A DNA stretch of 64,000 nt, taken from positions 29,388,001 to 29,452,000 of the forward strand of contig NC_059503.1 of NCBI RefSeq assembly GCF_914767665.1, read 5' to 3'. Positions 54,211-64,000 of this stretch are shown here, piece by piece (position 1 is the stretch's first letter; each line of letters begins with the position of its first letter). The translations under genes and the position numbers were made by a program. The notes beneath the pieces were generated by a model that made no database searches, was not told the origin of the DNA, and saw only the letters and a list, made by a program, of their open reading frames with translations. The stretch is from Harmonia axyridis. Taxonomy: Eukaryota; Arthropoda; Insecta; Coleoptera; Coccinellidae.

Positions 54211-56894
54211 CTCTCATCTTTATTACAGAAACTTGGCTTCACCCTGGGATCCCTGATGGTTGTTACAAAATACCTGGTTATTCTATCTATCGTAGTGACA
54301 GTGTAACTACCCCTGGTCATGCTGGAGTATGTACATATATTCTTGCTGACATTTTGAAATCCTATAATGTGACTGAATTTTCCTTCAATACACCGGGCCT
54401 AGATAATATTTTTATTGATATCCAATCGAAAGATATTTCACTTAGTGTAGGCTGCATCTATCGTCCACGCGCTTCTATATATGATCAACTGATATTTGAC
54501 TATTTAGAAAATATGTCTTTAAATAAGAAAAACGTGATTATTACTGGGGACTTTAACTTCGGCGATATTCGCGAGTGGCCTCCGAAGAATCTGCCTTCAC
54601 ATGGCTCCCCTGCTTTTCGCTTTGTTGAGATGTTGAACAAAAGTAACTTTAATCAGGTTGTCAATGAGGCAACCAGATTCAGAATAAATCAGACCCCTAC
54701 CACACCAGATCTGATACTTGTTGATGATATTGAACTATTATCCGACGTACAGTATCTTCCACCAGTGGGAAAGTCTGATCACCTTGTGTTGTCGACTAAA
54801 ATTCAATTCCATACGTGTGAGAGAGCAGCGGTTCAGGAGAGGAAGATGAAGCTCACCGACTACGAGGAGGTTAAACAAATACTCTCGGAAATAGACTGGT
54901 CTACAATCCTGGATGGAACAGATGTGGATGTTATGTGGAATAAGTTCCACAGAATTGTTTTGGATATTGTAAGTAGGTGCACAACTGAAAAAGTCATTAG
55001 GTCTAACCCCAAAAAACCATGGATTGACGGCAGAATTCTTGGAATGATCAGGCTCAAGAAGAGGTTGTGGCAGCGCTACAGACGGAGTCATGCAACCCAT
55101 GATTTTATAAATCATCGACAGTATTCAAACTACCTCTCCTCAACAATTCGCGAAGCCAAAAAATCTTTCGAGGGAAAACTAACACAGGCAAAAAATAGGA
55201 AAACATTTTATAGGTATGTTCGAAGCCAACTCAACTCAACCGTATCTACGCCAACACTACGTGAAAACGACACCCTACTGACTGATCACGAACGAATAGC
55301 AGAGATCTTCGCAGAAACATTTTCTGGAAACTTCTCGAGTGAACCAAATACTCCTTTGCCTCGAGTGAGAGCACCAAGAAATGGACACAGTTTAAGTGAA
55401 ATAAAGGTGGATGAAGGAATTGTGGAGGGGCATCTTCTCGGTCTTGATGCGAACAAGTCTCCAGGTCTTGATGATGTCACGTCTACTTTCCTCAAGTTAT
55501 GTGCTCCATTTGTCAGTTCACCATTGACTAAAATCTACAAGCTCTCACTCTCAACCGGAACTCTGCCTGAGTCTTGGTCTTACTCTTCTGTAACTCCTAT
55601 TTTCAAAAAAGGAGATAAACATTGTCCTCGGAACTATAGACCAATCAGTTTAACTTCTGCAGTGCTGAAGGTTCTCGAGAGAGTCATCTCCTCAGAACTT
55701 CTGGAATTTCTGCTGACAAGCTCGGTTATTCCTAAAGAACAGCATGGTTTTATTCCGGGAAGGTCTATTTTAACCAATCTGTTGACATGTGTTGATACGT
55801 GGACTATTGAATTAGATCGTAAGAATCCGGTGGACGTTATCTATCTGGATTTCTCCAGCGCATTTGACAGGGTGCCGATTAGAAGGTTACTTCATAAAAT
55901 GGAACACTTTGGTGTTCGAGGCCGTCTACTTGGCTGGATGGAGACATTCCTTTGCGGACGTTCCTTTTCGGTCAAGGTTGGTGCTGCGCGCTCTTCATTC
56001 AGGCCAGCTTCGAGTGGTGTTCCTCAAGGCTCAGTTTTAGGCCCTCTACTGTTCCTGCTATACGTCTCTGAGTTGCCCAGCCTGATATCGTCCACTAGTG
56101 CTTGCTATGCCGATGACATGAAATTCTTCAACAACCCGTTTGAATTTAGTAGTGTCCTACAAAATGATTGTGATGCCATATTGAGGTGGACTGAAGAATG
56201 GATGTTACCCCTCAATCTCGCGAAGTGTCGAGTGTTACATCTTGGTCGAAACAACCCCAGAATGAAGTATTATTTAGATGGATATCTGATAGAATCCTGC
56301 GACTCACACAATGATTTGGGTGTTGTAGTGGATAGCAACCTAACATGGAGTTCACATATATTGCACTGTACAACCAAGGCCAAGAAATCCCTGTACATGG
56401 TTCAAAGATGCTTCAATCGGTGTAGCTGCCAGACCTTGTCTTCTCTATATAAGACTTACATACGTCCGATACTGGAGTTTGCTGGACCGGTGTGGCATCC
56501 TACTTTCAGGCAGGATGAACTTCTATTGGAGCAGGTGCAGCGGAGGGCGACCCGGATTCCTTTTGGCAATGTAAGACCAAGTTATGAGGAACGGTTATCC
56601 ATGATGAAACTGGATAAATTCACAGACCGAAAGCTTAGGGGCGATATGATCACTGCTTTCCGAGCTATAAGAGGGTTCTTTGGGGTGGATTTATCCTCGC
56701 TTTTCACCTTCAATAGGAATCAACTGAGGGGACACCACTATAAATTGAGGAGAGAGCAATTCTTCATCCGAGGACGGGAATATTTCCTAACGAACAGAGT
56801 GTTCCTGCTTTGGAATGGGCTACCCTCCGGGATAGTGAACGCTTCTAGTGTGAACGTCTTCAAGAATAGGTGGGATGCGTGGAGGCGTGAGTGA
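54108..56894 (+). CDS. LINE ORF2 polyprotein: AP endonuclease and reverse transcriptase
   Basis: Nicks target DNA and reverse transcribes the element's RNA. The start given is the frame entry after -1 frameshifting. The frame is open from 54054, yet its first ATG is at 54201. The endonuclease begins earlier (NLASLPAKFNELLVLVREM, then LIFITETWL) and includes GDFNFGD (54546) and the SDH triad end (54774). The RT domain has ISLTSAVLKVLERVI, YLDFSSAFDRVP (near 55833), SGVPQGSVLGPLLFLLYV and the YADD catalytic box (56106-56117). The C-terminus has the thumb (YIRPILEFAGPVWHP) and ends WDAWRRE. About 928 codons, without RNase H. The absence of an upstream ATG argues against independent initiation. 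Confidence 0.9.
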   Translation, partial: LERHLIEWPIIYSNLASLPAKFNELLVLVREMRPSLIFITETWLHPGIPDGCYKIPGYSIYRSDSVTTPGHAGVCTYILADILKSYNVTEFSFNTPGLDNIFIDIQSKDISLSVGCIYRPRASIYDQLIFDYLENMSLNKKNVIITGDFNFGDIREWPPKNLPSHGSPAFRFVEMLNKSNFNQVVNEATRFRINQTPTTPDLILVDDIELLSDVQYLPPVGKSDHLVLSTKIQFHTCERAAVQERKMKLTDYEEVKQILSEIDWSTILDGTDVDVMWNKFHRIVLDIVSRCTTEKVIRSNPKKPWIDGRILGMIRLKKRLWQRYRRSHATHDFINHRQYSNYLSSTIREAKKSFEGKLTQAKNRKTFYRYVRSQLNSTVSTPTLRENDTLLTDHERIAEIFAETFSGNFSSEPNTPLPRVRAPRNGHSLSEIKVDEGIVEGHLLGLDANKSPGLDDVTSTFLKLCAPFVSSPLTKIYKLSLSTGTLPESWSYSSVTPIFKKGDKHCPRNYRPISLTSAVLKVLERVISSELLEFLLTSSVIPKEQHGFIPGRSILTNLLTCVDTWTIELDRKNPVDVIYLDFSSAFDRVPIRRLLHKMEHFGVRGRLLGWMETFLCGRSFSVKVGAARSSFRPASSGVPQGSVLGPLLFLLYVSELPSLISSTSACYADDMKFFNNPFEFSSVLQNDCDAILRWTEEWMLPLNLAKCRVLHLGRNNPRMKYYLDGYLIESCDSHNDLGVVVDSNLTWSSHILHCTTKAKKSLYMVQRCFNRCSCQTLSSLYKTYIRPILEFAGPVWHPTFRQDELLLEQVQRRATRIPFGNVRPSYEERLSMMKLDKFTDRKLRGDMITAFRAIRGFFGVDLSSLFTFNRNQLRGHHYKLRREQFFIRGREYFLTNRVFLLWNGLPSGIVNASSVNVFKNRWDAWRRE

Positions 56895-57850
56895 TGATTG
56901 GCCAAGACATTTTCTTTTGTTTGTTCTTTTTTCTCAACTTGTGATTTTTGGAGAGAATATTTATTAATTTTTTTTTTTTTATTTTCTGTTTACAGGAGTG
57001 TGAATTTTTTTATTTTCCTTTGCATTGAGTTATATAGATTTGTCTCAACTCAATTGTACACTATAATAATAAAATTAAAACATTATACAGGCACTTTTTT
57101 ACGTAGAATCCAGTGGCGTGCTCGTATTTTTAAAAGGATTTTTAATTACGAAGCTATTACCCAAAGTTATGTTTTTTCAAATAGAAACACTAGATTTATG
57201 TGCCATATTTTGAAAGCTTAATTTTTTCTGATTTCAAAAATATATAACAACGTATGGTTTGTATTGAAATAACTAACAGAAAATCGAGCAGAAAATGGTC
57301 AAAAACCTTTTTTTATCTAAGAGTCCCAATATTTCTATGGTTTCAACTGTTGATGAGCACGGAAAAATTGAGCTTTCTATAACAAGAGCAGTGCCCTTCC
57401 GTCAATCTGATTATTTCTATGCTTTTCACTAATTTCTACAAAATTCGAATCTAGATATATTTTATAAATTTTTTATTTAAAAATTGAAATAAGGAATAAT
57501 AACAAGATCGAATGTTTCAATCGAAAGAGTTGTAATGAGATGGATGTATCAGAAGATTATTTTCATAGGTCTCCAGAATCAATACGCACAAGTACCAATC
57601 CATTTTAAATAGCATATTAAACGACGCATATATGATTGAACTCGACAATTTTATTAAGAAGGGAACAAACAAAAAATAATGTTTAACCTAATAATAACAA
57701 CAATTGCACAATGCACAGTCGACACATCTTCTTGATATTTCGCACCGAATTCGATAGATGAATATTGAAACTGTGTTCAAGCAACCAAGGAAATTTTCTA
57801 CGAGTTCATTTATATTTTCTAAACTATTTTTATGAAATATATCTAAGGCC

Positions 57851-60473
57851 TAAAATCACATTGTATATCTCAAAATAATTACTCAATTTATCATGCCAAA
57901 TTTCAACAGTATTCAAAGGCGCATCGATGAACTAGCGTCGAAAGCTCCTGACATTAATTCATTGCTTTTCCGATTTTTTCCATTCAGTTTTAGCATCATG
58001 TAAACAACGTACAGAAACACAATTTACAACTGTTGAATGTTCTTTTGTTTTCCAATTTTTTCATCGGGCGTCAAAGACCTCGAAACTGCCACCAATCGAA
58101 ACGAGATACTTAAATCTAAAGGGAAATTTACGAAGTGCAGTTCGGAGAATAATCGACGTCGTAAATCAGTGAAAACGGTTTCAGAACGACCGAAATTCGA
58201 ATGACCCATTCTAGGTCTGGCAAGTTTCCAACAGAGTGGATCGCAGAATAAATTCGGTTTCGGAATCGATTCGGCCGATATTTTCCGACTCACGTGGCTA
58301 CCTGTTACTGCCAAAACGTGCCCGTATTGTGTCTAGAAGGGAGAGCTTGAAAACGTTTTGGCAGGTAATAATTTCTGGTTGATCGTGAAATAAATATTGT
58401 TATTTCTGGATATTCGATGATATTGATGGTTATGGTACATTCACATTGAACTATAAAAAACAGTTGACGGTTGGTTAAAGGACCCCGCACGTTTCATATG
58501 GGCTTTCCGTGAATTTGGCTGAATTTTTGATATGTTGTAGTTCTTGATGAACTGATCAGAAAAGTCCTTAGCCACAAAGCTTAAAAATGGACAGTTTTCG
58601 AGATATGGAGCTTTGAAAATGGATTTTTTGCAATTTTCGGGGTTTTTGCTCATCAATCGGGGAGCTCTCATTTCCAGTTTTGATGGAATTTGGATGTTCG
58701 GCGGCCAGAACCCGACTGAGAAATGATCTTCCTTGGTTATATTGGGCACCGCCATCGATAATTTTTTATACACTGCTCCATATTGGCTATGCAATGAGAT
58801 ACAAAATCCAAGATCTTCCATACATCTTTTCATGCCACAAGATGACGCCAGAATAATTCACATGACCGAGAAACGACATATTGTGAGATTTTTTCAAGGG
58901 AGACCATAATAACTGAATCCTCATATATCTGATGTCCAATAATAACAAATATGTTAGCCGAAATGTTCATAACTAGGCATCGCGAGCTGTAATGGGGGAA
59001 AATGGGAAAATCATAATCATATATCTTCAGGGATAACAATTGTGATCACTATTGATGTCATTTACATATGATATGTGATTTGTTTCTCACAAATCTCGAT
59101 AATCTGACAATGGGGTGCCAAGACATTTTCCTCAGAATTTTTCGAAATTGATGAAAGCATCTCACAGACAAACGAATCCGTGAAAATGTCTGCAGTTTTG
59201 ATGCAATATAGTACTATACGGGTAGAATATAGAAGTCCAAGTGTTGGAAGCTAACTATGAATGGAACTTCCGATATTAACCCACGAATGACATTAATGAC
59301 ATTAAAAGTCATATTTGTAGAATCATGGCCACTCAACGAAAAATGAGAATAGTACTGACGATAATCAGCTTTTGAGTGGGGATTCGTAAAGCCAAGTAGC
59401 TTGATATTTCAACCAACTATTTGACTTGAAAATCAAGCTCGTGAAAAACTACATACTTGAACTTGACTTGATTTTAGATATTTATTGCTTGACTTGATAT
59501 CAAGCTACTCGATATTACTTGAGCTTGATTCGCACGTCATATATTTCTGAAAGCTCGTGGGCGCTTAGACAAATTAAGGGGGTTCCCTGAACTCCGAGAT
59601 CGCCAGCAGTGGCGTAACTAGATTGACTCTTGGGATTGCGTTTTCCCTACTTTGAAAAAGCAGAATCTTTCAATTTTTGTTTTCTTAATTGTTACTCGCA
59701 TTTTTTTTAATTTCTTTTGATCAATGGCGGATTATATCCCCAATAACCCCATCGTTTGACCTATGATCGCCAGTGTGAATTTTTCAGTAGTTTTCTCGCA
59801 TTTCTATAAAAATTTTATTATGCAGAAATCTGTTGGTAGATTTTGGTAGTTAGAAACATTTTGAGTATCAGCTCTAGCGACGGAGGAAGATGTTAACGGG
59901 ACGGTTGGGAATTGTGATGCCTATACTATTCCCATGAATCAATTCATTATTCATTGAGGTACTGCGTGATTCTAGAGGAATCTACGCAAACATAATAAAA
60001 TCATAAAACTTCTTTGGTGGCTTTCAGAACAACTACAAACGGTGAATTTACGAAGGGTATCTCATTAAAAACAGATGTCTAAATTTCAGTTGGAAATATT
60101 CCATCATTGGGTATTCTATTACGTGAAAAAATGTAACTGGAATTTCTTCAACAAATTAAAGTGGCAAAATATTCCAATTTGAATTTTCATCATGTGATAT
60201 ACCTACTAATTTTGAATGCAAATCTACAGGGTGATATTTTTTGTGAAACAGTATCCGTTTCTTTCCTGCAGAACTTCTTCAGTTGACTTAAACTAACAGT
60301 GCACTGGTAGTTTAGAAAATGTAAACACAAGCTTTGGTCCAGTAATACACTTTTTTGAATTTTGTAGTTTTGTCGTATCTGCTACCAATTTCGACAGAAA
60401 AATTTCAAAAAATTCTTTGTATCCCCAGGAAAATCCAAATTATTACAAATATCCAGTAAGCTGTTGTCAATAA
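57851..60473. other. Mixed unique and repeat-like sequence
   Basis: 58020-58330 is moderately CpG-rich and lacks repeat ends, so it is a possible regulatory element. 58440-58840 has a 130-codon antisense frame with no domain. 59390-59545 contains repeated CTTGA/TCAAG words (ACTTGAGCTTGATT-like), a low-complexity MITE-type pattern. A CTACAGGGTGATATTT repeat end lies at about 60225. No gene is supported. Confidence 0.35.
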
Positions 60474-63446
60474 ATGAATTATAAGTTATTCACCCAATAT
60501 GTAGTGAAGGTTATTAAAGATTCGATAAATAATCATCACAAAAGAGTAGGATTTCAAAAACACCCTGTATCTCGTTGCTTCGTTGGGGGCATGTCGCGTC
60601 TAGGTATAATACATTTCAACATAAGAAGCATTCAAAAAAATTTCAATGAATTATTAGTTTGTCTGGACAAAATAAATTTAGAAAAAATAGATATAATTGT
60701 ACTCTCAGAAACTTTCAACCTTACTAACATTGAACTATTTTCAATAAATGGCTATGAAATATATTATAATAATTCTGTATTCAATAAGAATGATGGAACA
60801 ATAGTTTATGTTCGAAAGAATTTGAATCCAAGAGTTAACTATACACAACTGAATCAAACAACTCCTGTTCGTGTAGAAATTATAATAAATGAACTTGCTC
60901 TTGGGATAACAGCTATTTACAGACCTCCTTCAACTAATTTGGGTGTATTCATGGAAGAAATGGAAAAATATTTAAGTGAACTAAAGAGGAATAGTGTTGA
61001 GATAATTGTAGGAGACATAAACATTGATATTTTGAATGGAAACGATAAAATGTCAAGTCTCTATATGAATATTTTGGGATCGTGTGGTTTTATTTCTTAT
61101 ATAAACAAGCCTACTAGAGTGACAGAAACTACATCAACCTTAATTGATCATATATTTGTCAGAACGCAGATGAATATTAAAAAAAATTTTAGTCTTAATC
61201 CTGTTATTTTTAAATGCTCAATGACAGATCATTATCCTGTAGGCTTGGAACTCGATTTTAAGGGAAAAATAAAAAATGAAATGAAAACAAAAGAATTTGT
61301 GGAAACCGATGTCAAAAAATTATTAACTTTGCTGAAGGAAGAAAATTGGCTAAAAGTATATGAAAGGAATAATGTTGAGGAATGTTATCAGATATTCAAG
61401 TTCACTTTAATGAATCATTTGAGCTCTTGTAGAAGAATAACACGTTTAAATAATAAAAATAAAAAACTAAAACCATGGATTACTCCTGGATTAATAAACA
61501 GTATTCGTAAGAGAGATAGGATGAAATTAGACTTAAATAAAAATTACTCAAACGAAATGAAACTTCAATATATAAATTACAGAAATTTTCTTAATAAATT
61601 ACTAAGACTTACTAAAAATAATTATTACTCTAACAAAATTAAATTAGCAAAAAATGACTCTAAGAAAATTTGGCAAATAATGAATGAGGCGGTCAATGTA
61701 ACAAAATCACAAAGCAAAACTGAATGCATTATCAACGAAAAAAATGAAATTTTGACCCATTCAACTGACATTGCCGACTCTTTCAATAATTACTTTTCCA
61801 CTATAGGTGTTGAAATGCAGAATGAAATTAAGAAAACTAAAAAAACATACAAAAATAACATAACTAATCAGAAGACGCTTTTCCTTACACCAGTAAACTC
61901 ACAAGAACTTATCGAATTAATATCTACTTTGAAGAATGATTCATCGCCTGGGGATGACGGAATTGACGTTAAGCTCATAAAATATATACATACCTATTTA
62001 ATAGACCCGCTCAAATATATGATTAATCTTATATTTGAGAAAAATGAAATTCCTCAGGACTGGAAATCATCTAGCATTGTACCTGTTCACAAGACCGGCG
62101 ATAAACAAATTCTACAAAACTATAGGCCCATTGCGCTTATCAATAATTTTGCCAAGATATTCGAAAAATGTTTGAAAAACCGTGTTATGAACTTTCTAGA
62201 AACGAATAATACAATTTATAAAAATCAATATGGATTTAGACCAAATTTAAGCACGGAGGACGCTATATTTAACCTAACGAATGAGATAAACACCAACTTG
62301 AACGCAAATAAAAAAAATCTGTCAGTTTTTATCGACTTAGCTAAGGCTTTCGATACTGTTCCTCATGACAAATTATTAGAAAAAATGGAATATATGGGTA
62401 TAAGGGGAAGTGCAAATCTACTTTTTAAAAATTATTTATCGAATAGGACACAACGAGTCAAAATTGAAAATACTTATAGTCAGGTTAGAAACTCCACAAT
62501 AGGTATCCCACAGGGTACTGTACTTGGGCCTACACTCTTTCTTATCTACATTAACGATATTGGATCGATTTTAACAAATGGTAAAATAATTGCTTACGCT
62601 GATGATACTGTTCTGACATTCGCAGGATCCACTTGGCAAGAAGTGTTTGGAAAGGCAGAAGATGGTATTAGAAATTTGTATAGCTGGCTCAACTACAACC
62701 TCCTTAGTATAAATATTCTAAAAACTAAATATATTACTTTCTCAATCTCGGCTGTTGACAGACCACAAAACACAATCTTGAAAATTCATGGCGAAGATTG
62801 TTCTAATTCTAACTGTTCATGCGAACCTATACAAAATGTCGATAACATTAAATATTTGGGTATTATCTTAGACAAACATCTGAGATGGAATGTTCATTGT
62901 AACTATATCAATAAAAAAATGAGATATTTAGTCTATAGACTATATCAACTTAGAGATATTCTCGATAAAAAACTATTAAAGATGGTCTATATGTCATTAG
63001 TAGAGTCAATTCTGAGATATTGTTTAGTTATTTGGGGAGGAGGGTTCAATAATTCTTTACAAAACATCTTGATCACTCAAAAATTCATACTGAAAATAAT
63101 ACATAAGAAAAACCGAACATTTCCAACTGACAGATTGTTTAAGATAGCTGAGGTGCTGCCACTTAAGGCTCTATATATTCATGCTTGCATAAATTACCTC
63201 CCTAAGATACAGCATCTTTTACCAAAGATACCTGCGCACCACACCACCAGATCAGTTTTATTGCGAACCCATCTGTACATTAAGTCACACACTCAACGAA
63301 TAGTAACATACTTTGCACCTAAGTTTTACGACAAACTTCCTATTAATATAAAATCATTGATTAATAATAAACGACAGTTTAGTATACAAACCAAAAAATA
63401 CATCCAAAAGAACTATAATACATTTTTAGATATCATGAAACCATAG
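60474..63446 (+). CDS. LINE ORF2: endonuclease and reverse transcriptase, intact frame
   Basis: 990 codons from the first ATG. The conserved protein probably starts at the in-frame ATG 60591 (MSRLGIIHFNIRS), giving about 951 residues. Endonuclease motifs are HFNIRS, VLSETF, ITAIYRPPS, VGDINIDIL (61008) and MTDHYPVG. The RT has PIALINNFAKIFEKCLKN, FIDLAKAFDTVP, IGIPQGTVLGPTLFLIYIND and the YADD box (62595-62606). The C-terminus contains YCLVIWGG and FAPKFYDKLP. A cysteine cluster (CSNSNCSC) precedes YLGIILDKHLRWN. No stop codons. The first ~39 residues look like repeat-derived leader sequence. Confidence 0.88.
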   Translation: MNYKLFTQYVVKVIKDSINNHHKRVGFQKHPVSRCFVGGMSRLGIIHFNIRSIQKNFNELLVCLDKINLEKIDIIVLSETFNLTNIELFSINGYEIYYNNSVFNKNDGTIVYVRKNLNPRVNYTQLNQTTPVRVEIIINELALGITAIYRPPSTNLGVFMEEMEKYLSELKRNSVEIIVGDINIDILNGNDKMSSLYMNILGSCGFISYINKPTRVTETTSTLIDHIFVRTQMNIKKNFSLNPVIFKCSMTDHYPVGLELDFKGKIKNEMKTKEFVETDVKKLLTLLKEENWLKVYERNNVEECYQIFKFTLMNHLSSCRRITRLNNKNKKLKPWITPGLINSIRKRDRMKLDLNKNYSNEMKLQYINYRNFLNKLLRLTKNNYYSNKIKLAKNDSKKIWQIMNEAVNVTKSQSKTECIINEKNEILTHSTDIADSFNNYFSTIGVEMQNEIKKTKKTYKNNITNQKTLFLTPVNSQELIELISTLKNDSSPGDDGIDVKLIKYIHTYLIDPLKYMINLIFEKNEIPQDWKSSSIVPVHKTGDKQILQNYRPIALINNFAKIFEKCLKNRVMNFLETNNTIYKNQYGFRPNLSTEDAIFNLTNEINTNLNANKKNLSVFIDLAKAFDTVPHDKLLEKMEYMGIRGSANLLFKNYLSNRTQRVKIENTYSQVRNSTIGIPQGTVLGPTLFLIYINDIGSILTNGKIIAYADDTVLTFAGSTWQEVFGKAEDGIRNLYSWLNYNLLSINILKTKYITFSISAVDRPQNTILKIHGEDCSNSNCSCEPIQNVDNIKYLGIILDKHLRWNVHCNYINKKMRYLVYRLYQLRDILDKKLLKMVYMSLVESILRYCLVIWGGGFNNSLQNILITQKFILKIIHKKNRTFPTDRLFKIAEVLPLKALYIHACINYLPKIQHLLPKIPAHHTTRSVLLRTHLYIKSHTQRIVTYFAPKFYDKLPINIKSLINNKRQFSIQTKKYIQKNYNTFLDIMKP

Positions 63447-63810
63447 AGTTCAATTAAAGAAGGTCTTTCTCAAACTTCCTACTACTGATCTTTTACGTGT
63501 AGTCTAATGGCGGGGCGCTTTTTCGCCTGGCTGTCTGGGGCGGTTTCCGGGCTCCTCATCTGCTCCATTCAGATTTATGCATCTGTATTATATTATGTGG
63601 TGAATGATTCACGACACAGACATGATTTCTTTCATTTCTAGTGTGGGTCATTTTACCGATGATACACTCGTTTGATTTGTTTTTTTTTTTTTTTTTTTTT
63701 TTTGTATGGTTAGGTTGAAGATGAAGACTCGTTGTACGAGTGTATGTGGTGTTAATTGTTTGTAACATTTTATGGTGAATAAATTGAATTGAATTGAATT
63801 GAATTGAATC
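60474..63810 (+). mobile_element. 5'-truncated LINE with intact ORF2 and (ATTGA)n tail
   Basis: Contains one uninterrupted EN-RT frame (to 63446), a ~330-nt 3' UTR with a T23-type homopolymer near 63680, and a tail of five TTGAA repeats (63785-63810). No ORF1 precedes it. The sequence just upstream (60545-60590) contains a foreign CACCCTGTAT repeat end, so the element is probably truncated or rearranged at its 5' side. The repeat tail recalls CR1-group elements. It belongs to a different family from the 52.7-kb LINE: AT-rich codon use and no long identity. Confidence 0.82.
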
Positions 63811-64000
63811 TCGAAAACAATTGCTGGTCCATGTATATAGAACATTTTTTCTTAAAATTATCTAAGGAATCTGTCATCTTCCTTTAATCAAGGAATTTGG
63901 GATTAATAGATTCTTAATTATGATTAATAGATTCTCAAGAACCTGTGTATTATTGTAATCTTTTCAATCGTGCAAATTTGCAGTGAATCCTATTAGTTAA
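63811..64000. other. AT-rich right edge, nothing recognised
   Basis: Sequence after the LINE tail. A short GATTAATAGATTCT direct repeat occurs at 63902-63932. No gene. Confidence 0.4.

Larger units (their letters stand above)
52711..57071 (+). mobile_element. Full-length two-ORF LINE (CR1-group-like), apparently intact
   Basis: 4,361 bp with a ~500-nt 5' UTR ending in a T-rich tract, ORF1 (53209-54111), ORF2 (to 56894), a short 3' UTR and a TAATAATAA tail. It is inserted in family B at GAAATTAAAAC, producing a short target duplication (AAATT at 52706-52710 and 57072-57076). No stop codons or frameshifts are evident apart from the ORF1/ORF2 overlap, so it may be active or very recent. Assignment to the CR1/Jockey group rests on the EN-RT organisation, the lack of RNase H and the C-terminal 'LLWNGLPSGIVNASSVNVFK' block. 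Confidence 0.9.
52482..57850 (+). mobile_element. Long-inverted-repeat element (family B), copy 3, split by a LINE
   Basis: The left arm starts TGTACAGGGTGGGCAAATTT (52482) and stops at CTCTGAAATT (52710). It resumes after the LINE at AAATTAAAACATTATACAGG (57072) and continues through the arm and centre to about 57850. The right arm is missing. Comparison with the intact copy (18347-19889) gives the exact empty site. Confidence 0.85.

Noticed and set aside
58441..58833. 130-codon minus-strand frame
   Set aside because: No recognisable motif or signal. It lies in sequence that looks repeat-like, and neither splice sites nor neighbours support a gene.

Overview
This window looks like AT-rich insect nuclear DNA, most likely from a beetle. 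That is an inference from the intron-containing genes, the insect-type ROR receptor kinase, and the mix of non-LTR retrotransposons, hAT, Tc1/mariner and long-inverted-repeat elements. Nothing in the sequence fixes the species. There is no operon structure, CRISPR array, rRNA or convincing tRNA.

Two host genes can be read with splice sites. (1) A small secreted-protein gene lies on the + strand (13766-15447). It has a signal peptide, two shared exons and two alternative terminal exons, each with its own stop codon and downstream AATAAA. (2) A ROR-family receptor tyrosine kinase lies on the - strand (20989-27732). It has 14 visible coding exons encoding an acidic linker, Ig, Frizzled CRD, kringle, transmembrane segment, kinase and C-tail, in total about 957 residues. 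Its signal-peptide exon is not visible. The first visible exon starts with a split codon, so the gene probably continues upstream (rightwards), and much of 27.7-64 kb may be its 5' region or first intron.

Nearly everything else is mobile DNA or its debris. At 0-13 kb there are hairpin-armed repeats, a LINE 3' fragment, and a 1.9-kb hAT element with a perfect 8-bp target duplication and an RTE-type LINE fragment inside it. At 17-20 kb a 172-bp direct repeat brackets a 1.5-kb element with ~600-bp inverted arms. Introns of the ROR gene hold a transposase fragment between ~500-bp inverted arms, a mariner relic and a hairpin MITE. At 28-48 kb there are several large palindromes, LINE, Tc1 and mariner relics, and scattered CpG-rich islands that may be regulatory. 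At 49.9-50.8 kb there is a decayed intronless open frame of unknown origin. At 52.7-57.1 kb there is a full-length, apparently intact two-ORF LINE with a target duplication. At 60.5-63.8 kb there is a second LINE with an intact endonuclease/RT frame.

The most interesting signal is at the ORF1/ORF2 junction of the 52.7-kb LINE. The ORF1 stop codon directly follows a canonical -1 slippery heptamer (A AAA AAC). The ORF2 frame is the -1 frame, it has no ATG until after the endonuclease domain has begun, and a nested complementary stem lies downstream. This predicts an ORF1-ORF2 frameshift fusion.
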